DNA of 64,000 bases from Nocardioides zeae (GTDB lineage: Bacteria; Actinomycetota; Actinomycetes; Propionibacteriales; Nocardioidaceae): positions 1,922,001-1,986,000 of the forward strand of contig NZ_JAUTAN010000001.1 in the NCBI RefSeq assembly GCF_030818655.1, written 5' to 3'. This document shows positions 62,223 to 64,000 of this stretch, piece by piece. Made by a program: the position numbers and the translations under genes. A model generated the notes under the pieces. That model was not told the origin of the DNA. It did not search any database and worked only from the letters and a program-made list of their open reading frames with translations. Numbering within the stretch: position 1 is the stretch's first letter; each line of letters opens with the position of its first letter.

Positions 62223-63629
62223 CAGTACGCTCCCTTCCCGCGCAGCACCGCGGAGACGGTGCGCGCACAGATGACGAGGTCACCCGCGATGGTGTGGTTG
62301 TCGGTGTAGGTCAGGTCGAGGTCGACGCTGGTCGCCCACGAGAGGTCGGAACGGCCGCTCACCTGCCACAGCCCGGTGAGGCCCGGCTTCACCCGCAGGC
62401 GCCGGCGCTCCGTCGCGTCGTACGCCGCGACCTCCTCCGGCAGCGCGGGGCGCGGGCCGACGAGGGACATCTGCCCCCGCACGACGTTCCAGAGCTGGGG
62501 GAGCTCGTCCAGCCAGCGACGTACGGCGCAGGACGCGCCCCAGGCGGGTGACACGGGGGTCGGCTCGGATCTTGAAGAGCACGGCGTCGGAGTCGTTGAG
62601 GTGCACGACGTCCGCCCGCACGACCTCGGCGTCGACGGTCATGGTGCGGAGCTTCAGCATGACGAAGGGCACGCCGTCCCGCCCCACGCGGAGCTGGCGG
62701 AAGAACGCCGGGCCGGGGCTGTCCGCGCGGACCGCGACGGCGAGGACGAGCAGGACCGGGGCCACGAGCACCAGCGCGAGCGCGGCGACGACACGGTCGA
62801 GGACGCCCTTGGCGACCGCGCGCGCCCGCGACGCCTGGGGCGGCGCCACGGACACGATCCCGCGCCCCGCCAGCCGACCGACGCCCATGCGGTGGGGCGC
62901 CACCGGCGGCGCCGGGAAGCCGAGCGGGACACCCGTCGGCTGCAGCTCCCACGTCAGCCGGCGCAGGCCGTCCGTGCCCAGGCCGAGGCCCGGGTCGACC
63001 AGCACGATGTCGGCGTGCTTCTCGGCGACCTCGTGCGCCAGCGGGGCGTCGGTGAAGCGCGCGGCGCTGCCCACGACCCGGCCCGTGCGGCGCTCGACCG
63101 GGAGCCGACCCACGACGCGCACGTCGTGCTCGGTGGTGGTGACCGTGTCCAGGTCGTCCGGGTCCACGAGCACGACGGCCCGGGGCCGACCGCGGAGGAC
63201 ACCCGCGACGGCACGCGCCAGCACGACCGCCGCCACGAGCACGACGAGGGGGGCCACGGGCTCGCCCAGCTGCGCACCGGGCACGGCCAGGTCGACCAGC
63301 ACCAGCACGCCCAGCGCGACCAGCCCGGACGTCGCGACGCCCGCCAGGTCGGTGCTCGACAGCGCGGGGTGGGGACGGGTCACACCGACGATGCCGCGCG
63401 CGACGGCCCACGCGGCTCCCAGCACGAGCACCTCGTCCGCACCACCCCCGGCCGCGAGGACCCCGACGAGCACCATCGCGACCGACGCCACCTCCGCGCA
63501 TCGCGGGAGGGCGACCCGCCGCCGCAGCGCCACGGCTGCGGCGGGGGACGTGCCGACGCGCGTCCCGGTCGGGCCCGGCCTCGGGCGCGACGAGGCGACG
63601 TCGGCCGACGGTGCGAGTGCGCGAGGCAC
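62222..63629 (-). CDS. Undecaprenyl-phosphate glycosyl-1-phosphate transferase, priming enzyme (frameshifted)
   Basis: Would start repeat-unit synthesis by moving a sugar-1-phosphate to the lipid carrier. N-terminal helices at about 30-140, a Rossmann-like CoA-binding-type middle, then the bacterial sugar-transferase domain: KGVLDRVVAALALVLVAPVLLVLAVAVRADSPGPAFFRQLRVG and MLKLRTMTVDAE. The frame then breaks at about 62509-62516, where CCAG is duplicated. Upstream ends in VLRRTSL, and the other frame resumes with DELPQLWNVVRGQMSLVGPRP through VKPGLTGLWQVSGRSDLSW to the stop. Deleting one CCAG unit restores the family sequence exactly. GTG 63629 has AAGGAG five bases upstream. Confidence 0.85.
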
Positions 63630-63801
63630 GGCGGCTCCTTCCTCGGGATGTCGATCCACTGGACTAGACCGGTCCAGCGAACACCGTTCTCCCAAACGAA
63701 CAGGAGGCGCAAACGTGATGCGTGTTTCTTTTACCTTTCTCGTCGGGCACCGACCGGCTCGGCACCCCGCGCGGAGCCGGCCCGGCCCCGTAGGGTGAGG
63801 G

Positions 63802-64000
63802 GGATGGACACCAGCACCGACCACTCGCCCGGAGAGGTGGCGACCGGATCCTCGGCCGCGCCCGACGGCGCTGCTGGGCTGTCGCGCCGGGACCGCCTCC
63901 GGATGGCCACGATCGAGGAGATCAAGGCGGCGGCCCGTGACCTGCTGCTCCCCCCGCCGGGCGGTGCCGACCTGTCGCTGCGGGCCGTGGCACGCGAGAT
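63802..64000 (+). CDS. TetR-family regulator, 3' end outside window
   Basis: The first 66 residues are visible. MDTSTDHSPGEVATGSS and a Ser/Ala linker precede RRDRLRMATIEEIKAAARDLL...GGADLSLRAVAREM, the beginning of a TetR helix-turn-helix. ATG 63802 has GAGGGG just upstream and TAGGGT as a possible -10. It is divergent from the polysaccharide locus across 172 nt that contain an AT-rich stretch (63690-63740) with the likely promoters. It could regulate the cluster; the ligand domain is not in view. Confidence 0.75.

Overview
The window is 64 kb of very GC-rich DNA (GTG starts common, many stop/start overlaps of the TGA/GTGA or ATGA kind) from an actinobacterium. Gene order resembles other Actinobacteria: infA-rpmJ-rpsM-rpsK-rpsD-rpoA-rplQ; eno-ftsB-DUF501-ppx; mfd near mazG and an LpqU-like lytic transglycosylase; and a hemolysin III / short-chain cis-prenyl transferase pair close to phoH2. 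From protein flavour and composition I infer a Nocardioides-like member of the Propionibacteriales. That is inference; no 16S is present.

Layout. 1-8.6 kb: the 3' part of a MatB-like acyl-CoA ligase, a secreted lytic transglycosylase, phoH2, cis-prenyl transferase, hemolysin III, a FUSC transporter and a thioesterase. 7.6-10.6 kb: a LysR regulator between two penicillin-recognising-fold serine proteins, a true class A beta-lactamase and a paralog lacking the deacylation Glu. 10.6-13.9 kb: methyltransferase, truA, sugar kinase, GntR regulator and a small acidic protein. 14-17.8 kb: the ribosomal protein/rpoA operon, including the 37-residue rpmJ. 18-22.4 kb: a luciferase-like oxidoreductase and a partner-switching operon (STAS, HATPase, SpoIIE phosphatase) that ends in a cobalamin-binding protein with the CarH-type W-x9-EH light-sensor motif. 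22.4-27.1 kb: an odd tRNA-Leu(UAA), def, an ACT protein, ppx, DUF501, ftsB and eno. 27.4-32.8 kb: a secreted phytase-like protein with Ig-like repeats, a tandem structured repeat, mazG and a DUF2867 protein. 32.8-39.3 kb: beta-propeller lipoprotein, small membrane protein, SurA-like lipoprotein and mfd.

39.5-50.8 kb is an unusual phosphate-uptake operon (pstC-pstA-pstS-large secreted protein-sortase-like protein-Ig-bearing binding protein-pstB-lytic transglycosylase). The sortase-like protein has Gly where the catalytic Cys belongs. PHO-box-like 11-nt direct repeats lie before pstC and before the phytase-like gene, suggesting one phosphate-starvation regulon. 51-63.6 kb is an exopolysaccharide locus: priming sugar transferase, PssD/PssE-like split glycosyltransferase, acyltransferase, polymerase/ligase, chain-length protein, GT2, flippase, sulfotransferase, beta-propeller, kinase-fold protein and CysQ. 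The sulfotransferase plus a PAP phosphatase suggests a sulfated polymer. A TetR gene starts divergently at the right edge.

Several intergenic gaps, mostly between convergent genes, are filled with long palindromes or short tandem repeats of at least four families. Three genes (rplQ, the cobalamin protein, the priming sugar transferase) carry apparent frameshifts that could be sequencing errors or real lesions.
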